Part shown: one piece after another, positions 37,258 to 46,348 of the stretch
Numbering within the stretch: position 1 is the stretch's first letter
Layout of the letters: each line of letters opens with the position of its first letter
Assembly: GCA_025774805.1 (NCBI GenBank)
Contig: JALGZR010000008.1
Span: forward strand, 22,604 to 86,603
Direction of reading: 5' to 3'
Origin: a bacterium
GTDB lineage: Bacteria; ARS69
DNA length: 64,000 nucleotides
The notes under the pieces: generated by a model
Seen by the model: only the letters and a program-made list of their open reading frames with translations
What the model was told of the DNA's origin: nothing
Databases searched by the model: none
Position numbers and translations under genes: made by a program

Positions 37258-38099
37258 AGTGTGATCGGGCTCGGAAGCTCGTTTCTCACGCTCTTGACCG
37301 CGCCCTGCCGGCCGGCGAGAGCGATGAGCATCACCGCCACCTGGAAGACTGTCCCCCCTGTCGCACGTTTGCCGCCGAGCTGAAGGAGTCGCTGCTTCTC
37401 CTCGAGGAGCTGCCGACGATCGAGGTGGACGAACGCTTCAACGCCGCCGTCTGGGCCCGGATCCGGCGCGACGATCGGGCGGTGTCGCTGGCCGCCCGCC
37501 TGAGGGAGGGATTGGCCGAGGTCGTCGACCGTCTCGATCTGTCGGGCGCCGCACTGAAATGGAGTCCGCTGGCGATCGCCGCGGCGCTTCTGTTGATGTT
37601 CGGGATCTTCTCCGGGCCTCTGCCCGGGGACCAGGAGTCCTCTCTCGCCGATCGACGGGGAGATGCGAGGATCGGCGACTCCGCTCCCCCGGACGAGGGG
37701 AGACGGCCGTCCGACGGGCTTCGAGCGGGGGAGGAGTTGGCCTCCGCCGGAGCGGGCGACTTCGGCACGGCGGGGATGACGGGAGTGGAGGGCACGGTCG
37801 AGGAGGGCCGTCCGTACACCCTGGCGAGCGACGAGGAGACGCCGGGCGGGATCCCCGCCGCCGTCGAGCGCTATCTTCTGCGGAACTCCCGAGAGCTCCG
37901 AATCGACCGGGATCAAGATCACGACCCGGAGCGATTCCGCCGGGCGAACTACAGCTATCCGTTGCGTCGCGTTCCGGATCCCTCCGCGTTCTGGTCGGAT
38001 TTCGGCATTCGCCCGGTGACGGGGGGAGCTCCCGCCTCGGCCTCCCCGCCGGTACTGCGTCCCGCCGGCGGCCCGAAGCCGACGGTCATCTCGTTCTGA
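37254..38099 (+). CDS. Membrane anti-sigma factor with zinc-finger-like N-terminus
   Basis: HHRHLEDCPPCRTFAAEL (H-x3-C-x2-C type), single TM WSPLAIAAALLLMFGIF; overlaps the sigma gene. Confidence 0.8.
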   Translation: MKCDRARKLVSHALDRALPAGESDEHHRHLEDCPPCRTFAAELKESLLLLEELPTIEVDERFNAAVWARIRRDDRAVSLAARLREGLAEVVDRLDLSGAALKWSPLAIAAALLLMFGIFSGPLPGDQESSLADRRGDARIGDSAPPDEGRRPSDGLRAGEELASAGAGDFGTAGMTGVEGTVEEGRPYTLASDEETPGGIPAAVERYLLRNSRELRIDRDQDHDPERFRRANYSYPLRRVPDPSAFWSDFGIRPVTGGAPASASPPVLRPAGGPKPTVISF

Positions 38100-38119
38100 C
38101 CCCGAGGGTCCTTTCTCCG

Positions 38120-39322
38120 ATGGGAGATCTCGTCCGACCCCGACTCCCGTTCCTGTTGGGCGGGTTGCTCGTGGCCCTCTGTCCGCTTCTCGTCACCGCG
38201 GGGGCGACCGCGCCGGCGACGCCTCCTCCGTCCGACACCCCCGAGCCCGGCCCGCTGCAGGAGGAGGAGATCCTCCGCGTGGCGGGGGGCTGGAAGGACC
38301 GGGTCTTCCTGGTCGTCGCCGACGGAGGTCCGTGCCGGGTCCCCGTGCAGGAGGTGCTGGAGAATCCCCGGGCGCTGTTCCGGAACCGCCGGGTGGGGTG
38401 CGCGGTCTACGTGGGGCACGGAAACGAGTTGCTCACGACCTCCTCCGTCGTGCACGGCAACACCGAAGTCGAGATCTTCAGCGAGAGCGGATTCCACACC
38501 GTGGCGCGGGTGGCGGGACGCGATCCGTACCTCGACCTCGCTCTCCTCGTGGCCATGACGGAGCTGCCGGAGGTCGGATCGCTCTCTCCTCCGGAGATCG
38601 CCTCGGATCCCGTTCCGGGCTCCTCCTGCCTGGTCCTCGGCAACGCGTACGGGCGCTCGCTGTCGGCCACGCTCGGCACGATCGGCTCCACCGTCGAGAT
38701 CATGCCCACCGGCCTGCCCATCCGGGTGATTCGTGTCGAGGTGCCGGTCTTTCCGGGAGACTCCGGAGGGCCGATCCTCGACGGCCGGGGACGCTTCGTC
38801 GGCATCGTGACGGCCGCCATCCAGTCCGGCTCCCACCCCGGACTGGTGCTCGAGGGAACGATCGGGGAGCGGGAGATCCGGGCCCGGCACGCCGTTCCGG
38901 CCGGCCGGGCCGGATTCGCCGTTCCCGCCGCGCAGTGCGAACGCGCGTGGCAGGACCTGCGGCAGCACGGACGGGTTCGCCGCGGCTACCTCGGCGTTCG
39001 GATGGCGCTCGACGACGGCAGCGGCGGGGGGGCCCACATTCTCGGCACGCTGCCGAACAGCCCGGCGGAGGCGGTGGGCATCCAGCCCGGGGACCTCATC
39101 GTCCAGTTCGGGTCGATCCGGATCACGACACCCCAGCAGTTCGTCGCCCTCGTCGCGGCGAACTCTCCCCGGACGCGCCTGGAGATCCATCTGATTCGTG
39201 ATCGAGCGAAGCGCCGCGTCTCGGTGGAGCTGGGGGAGGCGGGCCGCCCGATGGGCCTGAGGTCGCTCGGCACGCCCTCCGAGCTCGGGGCGGCTCCGGA
39301 GACGGCGCGCACCCCTCGTTGA
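38120..39322 (+). CDS. HtrA/DegP-like trypsin-fold protein with PDZ domain
   Basis: DPYLDLALL, FPGDSGGPILDGRGRFVGIVTA, PDZ GYLGVRMALDDGSGGGAHILGTLPNSPAEAVGIQPGDLIVQFGS. Confidence 0.85.
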   Translation: MGDLVRPRLPFLLGGLLVALCPLLVTAGATAPATPPPSDTPEPGPLQEEEILRVAGGWKDRVFLVVADGGPCRVPVQEVLENPRALFRNRRVGCAVYVGHGNELLTTSSVVHGNTEVEIFSESGFHTVARVAGRDPYLDLALLVAMTELPEVGSLSPPEIASDPVPGSSCLVLGNAYGRSLSATLGTIGSTVEIMPTGLPIRVIRVEVPVFPGDSGGPILDGRGRFVGIVTAAIQSGSHPGLVLEGTIGEREIRARHAVPAGRAGFAVPAAQCERAWQDLRQHGRVRRGYLGVRMALDDGSGGGAHILGTLPNSPAEAVGIQPGDLIVQFGSIRITTPQQFVALVAANSPRTRLEIHLIRDRAKRRVSVELGEAGRPMGLRSLGTPSELGAAPETARTPR

Positions 39323-39347
39323 CCCCCTTTCCCCCCCATGCTAGCGT
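39319..39347 (+). promoter_or_regulatory. Promoter of the DUF4837-like gene
   Basis: TTGACC-17 bp-TAGCGT. Confidence 0.5.
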
Positions 39348-39370
39348 GCGGCCGCTTTCGGGAGAGCCCC

Positions 39371-40396
39371 ATGTACCGAACCGCCGCCACCCTCCTGATT
39401 CCCGCACTCGGCGCGCTCCTCGGCTGCTCGGAAGGCAAACGGATTCCCGCGATCGGGCCGGGTTACGAAATCGTCATCCTGTCCCCCGCCGACGACCGGG
39501 CCCTGGGCAAGCGCGTCGCCACGATCCTCTCGAAGGAGATCCGTCTCGTCCGGTATGAGCCGACGTTCGCGACGATCGACGACGCGCTCGAGGAGTACTC
39601 CTTCTACCGGACGCGCAAGCTCCTCTTCGCCGTCGCCCCCGCCGGTCACGATTCCCTCGTCCGGATGATGAAGCGCGCCACCGGAACCGAGGTGCCCACG
39701 TCCTTCCCCGGTCTCTGGGTCGTGAAGGAGCCGTTCGCCGCGGGGCAGGTACTTCTCGTCCTCACCGGAGAGCGGCCGGCGCTCGTCGAGGTTCTCACCA
39801 CGCGGGGGGACGAGCTCCTCGAGATCGCGGAGGAGACGGCGGTGACGTTGTTGCTCACGAACCTCTTCCGGGCCGGCGAGATGGCCGGGGCGCGCGAGCG
39901 GATGCTCGATCTCTGGGGATGGGGCGTTCGCCTGCCGCCCGAATGGGTGGTCGACGATCGCTTCGCCTCGCAGAGCTTCGTCAGGGTCTGGCGGGACGGA
40001 CCGGTGGCTCAGCTCTTCGTATCGTGGGAGCCGGGGCGGGTCGAGCGATCGCCGCAGGAGTGGCTGTCGCGCCGCGACGAGCTGACCGGTCTGTTCTACC
40101 AGGGAGACATGGTGTCGCGCGTTCCGGACCGGGTTCACGCGTCCCGAGGCGAGACGCCGTTCGGAATCGAGGGGGTCGTCCTGAGCGGTCTCTGGGAGAA
40201 CGAGATCTACGTGATCGGAGGGCCTTTCGCATCCTGGACATTTCACTGTCCGCAGGACGATCGCACGTACTTCGTGGACATCAGCGTGTACGCACCCGAT
40301 CGGGACAAACGGCCCCTGATGCGGATGCTCGAGGCGGTGGTCCGGACGTTCCGGTGCGGCTGCGTCGCGCCCCCGCCTCCGGAGGCCGCGACGTGA
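39371..40396 (+). CDS. DUF4837-like lipoprotein
   Basis: Lipobox LGALLGC; overall resemblance to DUF4837 (tentative). Confidence 0.6.
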   Translation: MYRTAATLLIPALGALLGCSEGKRIPAIGPGYEIVILSPADDRALGKRVATILSKEIRLVRYEPTFATIDDALEEYSFYRTRKLLFAVAPAGHDSLVRMMKRATGTEVPTSFPGLWVVKEPFAAGQVLLVLTGERPALVEVLTTRGDELLEIAEETAVTLLLTNLFRAGEMAGARERMLDLWGWGVRLPPEWVVDDRFASQSFVRVWRDGPVAQLFVSWEPGRVERSPQEWLSRRDELTGLFYQGDMVSRVPDRVHASRGETPFGIEGVVLSGLWENEIYVIGGPFASWTFHCPQDDRTYFVDISVYAPDRDKRPLMRMLEAVVRTFRCGCVAPPPPEAAT

Positions 40397-41475
40397 CCCG
40401 GATTCCCGCGGTTCGGGTCGAGCTGGGAGAGCGGTCCTACGACGTCCTCGCCGGAGAGGGCGCCGCCGACGCACTGCTCGACCACGTGGCGAGCACCGAC
40501 GCGGGCCGGATCGCCGTGGTGGCGGCGGGGAACGTGTTCGACATCCACGGAGAAGCGGTCATTGCCGGTCTCGATCGGCGGGGGAAGCGCTCGACCGTGC
40601 ACCGCCTGCCGCCGGGCGAGCAGGGCAAGTCGCTCCCGGTCGTGGGCGGGATCATCGACGAGATCCTCTCCGAGGACTTCGAACGGCGGGACCTCGTACT
40701 GGGGCTGGGAGGCGGCGCCGCCACCGACGTGGCGGGCTTCGTCGCCTCCCTCCTGTTGCGGGGAGTGCGGTGGGTGGTCCTGCCCACCTCCCTCCTCGGG
40801 CAGGTCGACGCCGCGGTCGGGGGCAAGACGGGAGTGAACGTCCGCCGGGGAAAGAACCTCGTCGGCACGTTTCACCAGCCGCGGGCGGTGGGTTGCGACA
40901 CCGGCTTCCTCGCGACTCTTCCCGCGCGGGAGTTCCGGGCCGGGATGGCGGAGGTCGTCAAGACCGCGTGGATCGGCGATCCGTCCCTCTTCGAGGCATT
41001 GGAACGGGATCCGCCGAAGGACGCGTCCCATCCCCGCCTCCCCGAGACGATCCGTCGTTGCATCGCCGTGAAGGCCGACATCGTCTCACAGGACGAGCGG
41101 GAGGCGGGACGGCGGGCAAGTCTCAACTTCGGCCACACGCTCGGTCACGCGATCGAGACCGAGAGCGGGATGAGCTACCTCCACGGGGAGTGCGTGTCGC
41201 TCGGTATGGTGGCGGCCCTCCACATCTCCGTCGAGACCGGCCGTTGCGAAGCGAGCCTCCTCGAGCGTCTGCTCGCGCTGCTCGAAGACCTCGGGTTGCC
41301 CGTCCGCGATCCGTCGCTCGACACCGACGCGATCCTCGCGCGCACCCGCGCCGACAAGAAGCGGAGGGAAGGCGGCGACCGCTACCAGTTGACACGCGGT
41401 TTGGGCTTCGTTAGCGTGGCGCGCGATCTCCCGGCCGGAGCTCCCCGTGCCGCCATCGAGTTCCTCCGCCGCTGA
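40393..41475 (+). CDS. aroB: 3-dehydroquinate synthase
   Basis: GGGAATDVAGFVASLLLRGVRWVVLPTSLLGQVDAAVGGKTGVN; NFGHTLGHAIE. Confidence 0.96.
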   Translation: MTRIPAVRVELGERSYDVLAGEGAADALLDHVASTDAGRIAVVAAGNVFDIHGEAVIAGLDRRGKRSTVHRLPPGEQGKSLPVVGGIIDEILSEDFERRDLVLGLGGGAATDVAGFVASLLLRGVRWVVLPTSLLGQVDAAVGGKTGVNVRRGKNLVGTFHQPRAVGCDTGFLATLPAREFRAGMAEVVKTAWIGDPSLFEALERDPPKDASHPRLPETIRRCIAVKADIVSQDEREAGRRASLNFGHTLGHAIETESGMSYLHGECVSLGMVAALHISVETGRCEASLLERLLALLEDLGLPVRDPSLDTDAILARTRADKKRREGGDRYQLTRGLGFVSVARDLPAGAPRAAIEFLRR

Positions 41476-41482
41476 GGTGCAC

Positions 41483-42082
41483 ATGCGACCGGAAACCCGG
41501 ACCATCCCCGGGCTGGCCGGGGCGCTTCCCGAGCTGGAATCCTCTCTCGCCGAAGACGACTCACCCCGGAACGTGATGAAGGTCGCCGATGCGTTCTGGC
41601 TGACCGGGAGGTGCCGGCAGGCGATCCGTCTACTGGAGACGTTGATCGATGAGCATCCGGCGGCCATCTCCCCGAGGGTCCTCCTGGGCTGGTGCTACGA
41701 GGACACCGGACGGGGCGAGGACGCGCAACGCGTCTTTGCCGCGGCCCGGGAGCTCGATCCGGCGAACCCGTACGCCCGGCATCCGGACGGGGCGGCCGAC
41801 CCGGCCCGACCCGGGGCGGGGCGCGAGGAGGGGGCGCCCTCTCCGGAGGGCGGCGAGCGCGAGGCGGAGCCGGAACGGGCTCTGACGGAGGAGGAGCTTC
41901 GGGGCGTTCCCCCCGATCCACTGTACTCCGCGACGCTGGCCGAGATGTTCGGCCGGCAGGGATTCGAGGGGAAGGCCATCGAGATCTACCGCGAGCTCCT
42001 CCGCAACTACCCCGACCGGCGGGACTTCGCCCGCCGAATCGAAGAGCTCTCGCGGCGCGAGCCGGAGGGCGGCGAGGCATGA
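41483..42082 (+). CDS. TPR-containing hypothetical protein
   Basis: AIRLLETLIDEHPAAISPRVLLGWCYEDTGRGEDAQRVFAAARELDPANPYA. Confidence 0.65.
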   Translation: MRPETRTIPGLAGALPELESSLAEDDSPRNVMKVADAFWLTGRCRQAIRLLETLIDEHPAAISPRVLLGWCYEDTGRGEDAQRVFAAARELDPANPYARHPDGAADPARPGAGREEGAPSPEGGEREAEPERALTEEELRGVPPDPLYSATLAEMFGRQGFEGKAIEIYRELLRNYPDRRDFARRIEELSRREPEGGEA

Positions 42083-42086
42083 GTCC

Positions 42087-42560
42087 GTGAGTCTGAACGT
42101 GTTGGTGATCCACGGGGCCAATCTGGAGCTGCTCGGACGCCGGGAGCCGGAGATCTACGGAGGCACCGGGCTGGAGGTGATTCGCGAGGCCATCGAGCAC
42201 CGCGCGGAGCGGCGCGGGCACCGCGTCTCGTGGTTCAGCTCGAACCACGAAGGGGAGATCGTGGACGAGCTCAACCGCGCCGTCGGAAAGGTGGACGGGA
42301 TCCTGATCAATCCGGGAGCGTTCACGCACACCTCGATCGCGCTCCGGGACGCGGTTCTCGCGGTCGCCGTGCCGACGATCGAGGTTCATCTCAGCAACAT
42401 TCACGCGCGCGAGGAGTTCCGTCGCCGCTCGATGTTGTCCGACGTCGTCACGGGCCAGGTGACCGGCCTCGGGGCGACCGGCACGGTGCTGGCCTTCGAC
42501 GCGCTGCTCGATCTCCTCGAGGGGAAGTCCCTCCCCGAGGCGAAGCACGCGGAGGAATGA
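42087..42560 (+). CDS. aroQ: 3-dehydroquinate dehydratase, type II
   Basis: VLVIHGANLELLGRREPEIYG; SNHEGEIVDELNRA; INPGAFTHTSIALRDA; EVHLSNIHAREEFR. Confidence 0.95.
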   Translation: MSLNVLVIHGANLELLGRREPEIYGGTGLEVIREAIEHRAERRGHRVSWFSSNHEGEIVDELNRAVGKVDGILINPGAFTHTSIALRDAVLAVAVPTIEVHLSNIHAREEFRRRSMLSDVVTGQVTGLGATGTVLAFDALLDLLEGKSLPEAKHAEE

Positions 42561-43123
42561 TGGCGACGACGAACGACTTTCGGAACGGAATGACGCTGAG
42601 CCTGGACGGAAAGCTCGTCACCGTCGTCGAGTTCCAGCACGTCAAGCCGGGCAAGGGGGGGGCGTTCGTCCGCTCCAAGCTGAAGGACGTGAAGACCGGG
42701 GCGGTCGTCGAGAAGACCTGGCGGGCCGGGGCGAAGGTGGAGGAAGTCCGCCTCGAGCGGGTCGCGATGCAGTACCTGTACAACGACGGGGACCTCTTCC
42801 ACGTCATGGACCAGGAGACGTTCGACCAGTTGACGCTGCCGAAGGAGCTCTTCGGGTCCTCCGTGGATCTGCTCAAGGAGAACGAGGTCGTCACGGTGCT
42901 CATGCACGGGTCGGATCCGGTTCTCGTCGAGCTGCCCAACTTCGTTCTCCTGACCGTGGCGAACACCGAACCGGGTTTCAAAGGCAACACCGCGCAGGGC
43001 GCCACGAAGTCGGCCCGGATGGAGACGGGGGCCGAGATCGCCGTGCCGCTCTTCGTCGAGGAGGGTGACGTCCTGAAGATCGACACGCGCTCCCGCGAGT
43101 ACGTGGAGCGAGCGAAGAGCTGA
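42557..43123 (+). CDS. efp: Elongation factor P
   Basis: FRNGMTLSLDGKLVTVVEFQHVKPGKGGAFVRSKLKDVKTG; EFP C-terminal domain. Confidence 0.96.
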   Translation: MMATTNDFRNGMTLSLDGKLVTVVEFQHVKPGKGGAFVRSKLKDVKTGAVVEKTWRAGAKVEEVRLERVAMQYLYNDGDLFHVMDQETFDQLTLPKELFGSSVDLLKENEVVTVLMHGSDPVLVELPNFVLLTVANTEPGFKGNTAQGATKSARMETGAEIAVPLFVEEGDVLKIDTRSREYVERAKS

Positions 43124-43186
43124 AAGTTCCGCAGCATTCCCAGTCCTTCCCGTATTCGACGAGGATGGACCAGCGTTGGAGGATCC

Positions 43187-43657
43187 ATGGACGAGGGCAA
43201 GCTCAAGCGTCTGATTCGGATGGTCGAAGAGAGTGACATCGAAGAGCTCGAGATCGGCCAGCCCTTCGGCCGGATTCGGATCGCGAAGCGGCGGGAACAG
43301 GCCCCGGGTCTCCCGTCGCCCCCCGTCGCGATCGGTTCCGCCCAACCCGTGCCCCCTCCGACTCCGGCTCCGGCGGCCGAGGCTCCGGCGCCGAAGAAGG
43401 AGGACCGGGATCCCGGCCTCGTCGCGATCGTGGCTCCGATGGTGGGAACGTTCTATGCGGCGCCGGCTCCCGGAGCGAAGCCCTACATCGCCGTCGGGGA
43501 GACGGTGAGCGTGGGGCAGGTGGTCTGCATCGTGGAGGCCATGAAGCTCATGAACGAGGTCCAGTCGGAAGTGTCCGGTCGGGTCGCCGAGATCCGGGTG
43601 GAGAACGGGCAAGCCGTGGAGTACGGACAGGAGCTCTTCCTCGTGGCATCGCGGTAG
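43187..43657 (+). CDS. accB: Acetyl-CoA carboxylase biotin carboxyl carrier protein
   Basis: Biotinylation motif VEAMKLMNEV; Pro/Ala linker. Confidence 0.95.
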   Translation: MDEGKLKRLIRMVEESDIEELEIGQPFGRIRIAKRREQAPGLPSPPVAIGSAQPVPPPTPAPAAEAPAPKKEDRDPGLVAIVAPMVGTFYAAPAPGAKPYIAVGETVSVGQVVCIVEAMKLMNEVQSEVSGRVAEIRVENGQAVEYGQELFLVASR

Positions 43658-43690
43658 ACGCGGTGTCGTCCATGCATCGACGCGGGGGAG

Positions 43691-43747
43691 CCCGACCGCG
43701 GGGTCGGGGGTCGCGCACGGCCACCCCAGCCGCCGCCCGGGGCGGCG
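43691..43747. terminator. Tandem GC-rich hairpins between accB and pilT
   Basis: CCCGACC-GCGG-GGTCGGG (43691-43708) and CGCCGCC-CGG-GGCGGCG (43731-43747); no T-tract. Confidence 0.4.
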
Positions 43748-43759
43748 CACGGAGATCCC

Positions 43760-44902
43760 ATGAAGCTCAGATCAGTCCTGGAAGAGATGATCCGCCGCGG
43801 GGCCTCGGATCTGCACGTGTTCGTCGGGTTCCCGCCCGTCATCCGGGTGAACGGAGAGCTCGAGCCCTGTGAGCACGAGGTCGTCGGGCCGCCGGACATG
43901 GTCGCTCTCGCCGAGCAGATCCTCACGCCGAATCAGCTCAAGGAATTCGAGACGAAGAAAGAGATCGACTTCGGGTTCGGCGTGCCGGGCCTTGGGCGGT
44001 TCCGGGCCAACGTCTCGAAGCAGCGCGGCACGCTCGCCATGGTCTTTCGTCTTGTGCCGATGGAGATCCCGCCGCTCGAGACGTTGATGCTTCCCCCGAT
44101 CATCGCGGACCTGTGCAACAAGCCCCGGGGGCTCATTCTCGTGACCGGGATCACCGGCTCGGGCAAGTCGACCACCCTCGCGTCCATGCTTCAGCTGATC
44201 AACCAGATCCGCCGCGCGAAGATCATCACGATCGAGGACCCGATCGAGTTTCTGCACGCCCGGCGAACGGGTCTGGTGGCCCAGCGGGAGGTGGGCACCG
44301 ACACGAACTCGTTCTCGTCGGCGCTCCGGCACGTGCTGCGGCAGGATCCCGACGTGATCATGGTGGGCGAGATCCGGGATCTGGAGACCATGGAGATCGC
44401 CATCACCGCGGCGAACACCGGCCACCTGCTCCTTTCGACCCTCCACACGATCGACGCGAGCCAGACGGTCAACCGGGTGATCTCGTTCTTCCCGACGCAC
44501 CAGCACCAGGAGGTCCGTCTTCTCCTGGGCTCCTGCCTCGAGGCCATCGTCAGCATGCGGCTGGTCCCCCGGGCCGACGGGACGGGGCGCGTCCCGGCGG
44601 TGGAAGTCATGCTTTGCACCCCGACCATCCGAGAGTTTATCATCGACCCCGAAAAGACGGTGATGATCCGCCAGGCGATTCAGGAGGGGCATCTCCAGTA
44701 CGGGATGCAGACCTTCGACCAATCGCTGATGAAGCTCTACCGGGAAGGGCTCATCAGTTTCGACGACGCGATGATGAACAGCACGAGCCCGGACGAGTTC
44801 ACCCTTCGGGTGAAGGGAATCGAGGCGACCTCGGACAATACGTGGAACCAGTTCGAGACGGCGGGTTCCGACCTCGAACGGAGCATCTCCCAGACCGAGT
44901 GA
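43760..44902 (+). CDS. pilT: PilT-family twitching motility ATPase
   Basis: Walker A GITGSGKSTTLASML; DPIEFLH; LRQDPDVIMVGEIRDLETMEIAITAANTGHLLLSTLHT. Confidence 0.92.
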   Translation: MKLRSVLEEMIRRGASDLHVFVGFPPVIRVNGELEPCEHEVVGPPDMVALAEQILTPNQLKEFETKKEIDFGFGVPGLGRFRANVSKQRGTLAMVFRLVPMEIPPLETLMLPPIIADLCNKPRGLILVTGITGSGKSTTLASMLQLINQIRRAKIITIEDPIEFLHARRTGLVAQREVGTDTNSFSSALRHVLRQDPDVIMVGEIRDLETMEIAITAANTGHLLLSTLHTIDASQTVNRVISFFPTHQHQEVRLLLGSCLEAIVSMRLVPRADGTGRVPAVEVMLCTPTIREFIIDPEKTVMIRQAIQEGHLQYGMQTFDQSLMKLYREGLISFDDAMMNSTSPDEFTLRVKGIEATSDNTWNQFETAGSDLERSISQTE

Positions 44903-44950
44903 CCGAGGGGCGCTCGCCCGAACGAGTCCTCCCGGGAAGCGCAGGTGACG

Positions 44951-46288
44951 ATGTATCGCAAGATCCTCGTGGCGAACCGGGGAGAGATCGCGGTTCGCAT
45001 CCTTCGGGCCTGTCACGAGATGGGCATCGAGACGGTCGCCGTGCACTCCGAGGCCGATGACGATGCGCTGCACGTCCATCTCGCGGACGAGGCCGTCCGG
45101 ATCGGCCCGGGGCCGGCCTCCGAGAGCTACCTCAACATCCCGCGACTCATCAGCGCCGCGGAGATCACGAACTGCGACGCGATTCATCCCGGGTACGGCT
45201 TCCTGGCCGAGAGCGCGAGATTCGCCGAGGTCTGCGAGTCCTGCGATATCGCGTTCATCGGCCCCTCTCCGGCCACGATCCGGGGCGTGGGGGACAAGGC
45301 GCTGGCCCGCTCGACGATGCTCGGATCGGGGGTTCCGGTCCTTCCAGGATCGGACGGACCGGTCGAGGACTTCGGAATGGCCCTCCGGGTGGCGGAGAAG
45401 ATCGGCTATCCGCTTCTGCTGAAGGCCTCGGCCGGGGGAGGGGGCCGAGGGATGCGGCGCGTCCACTCGGCCGACGAGATGGAGGCGGCGTACCGCTCCG
45501 CGTCGGCCGAGGCGCTCGCGGCGTTCGGCAACGGCGAGATGTACGTCGAGCGGCTCGCCCTGAACCCGCGTCACATCGAGGTGCAGATCATGGGCGACTC
45601 CGAGGGGGATGTCGTCCATCTGTACGAGAGGGAGTGCTCGATCCAGCGAAGGCACCAGAAGCTCATCGAGGAGAGTCCGAGCACCGCTCTCGACGACGAG
45701 ACCCGGCGCCGGATCTGCGAGGCGGGGGTCAAGGCCGGCCGCGTGCTCCACTACACGGGTGCGGGGACGGTCGAGTTCCTCCTCGACCGCGAGGGCCGGT
45801 TCTACTTCATGGAGATGAATGCCCGGATCCAAGTGGAGCACCCGGTGACCGAGCTGGTGACCGGCCGGGATCTCATCAAGGAGCAGATCCGGGTCGCGGC
45901 CGGCTACCCGCTCTCGTTCCGTCAAGAGGACATCACGTCGCAGGGCCACGCGATCGAGTGCCGGGTGAACGCGGAGGATCCCGATCGGGGGTTCGCTCCC
46001 TGTCCGGGAACGGTCGAGAATCTCCACATTCCGGGCGGAGTCGGGGTCCGTGTCGACACCCACCTCTTCACCGGGGCGATGATTCCCCCTTACTACGACT
46101 CGATGATCGCCAAAATCCTCGCGCACGGACGGGACCGCGATGAGGCCCTCGTGCGAATGCGGCGCGCCCTCGAGGAGTTCTCGCTGGAGGGAGCCAAGAC
46201 GACCGTGCCGCTCCTCCTCGAGGGACGCTCCTTTCGTCTCGGGCAGGTACGACACGGGCTATCTCGACGCGCGGATGGCGCCGGCTGA
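44951..46288 (+). CDS. accC: Acetyl-CoA carboxylase biotin carboxylase subunit (3' end apparently frameshifted; likely true end 46352)
   Basis: [51 protein letters not shown]. The expected C-terminal region [18 protein letters not shown] is in the +1 frame from 46224. Confidence 0.9.
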   Translation: MYRKILVANRGEIAVRILRACHEMGIETVAVHSEADDDALHVHLADEAVRIGPGPASESYLNIPRLISAAEITNCDAIHPGYGFLAESARFAEVCESCDIAFIGPSPATIRGVGDKALARSTMLGSGVPVLPGSDGPVEDFGMALRVAEKIGYPLLLKASAGGGGRGMRRVHSADEMEAAYRSASAEALAAFGNGEMYVERLALNPRHIEVQIMGDSEGDVVHLYERECSIQRRHQKLIEESPSTALDDETRRRICEAGVKAGRVLHYTGAGTVEFLLDREGRFYFMEMNARIQVEHPVTELVTGRDLIKEQIRVAAGYPLSFRQEDITSQGHAIECRVNAEDPDRGFAPCPGTVENLHIPGGVGVRVDTHLFTGAMIPPYYDSMIAKILAHGRDRDEALVRMRRALEEFSLEGAKTTVPLLLEGRSFRLGQVRHGLSRRADGAG

Positions 46289-46348
46289 CTCCGCCGAGGA
46301 GGAATCGGAGCGCCTCGCCGCCGTGGCCTCCAAGAGGTCGAGCTCCCC

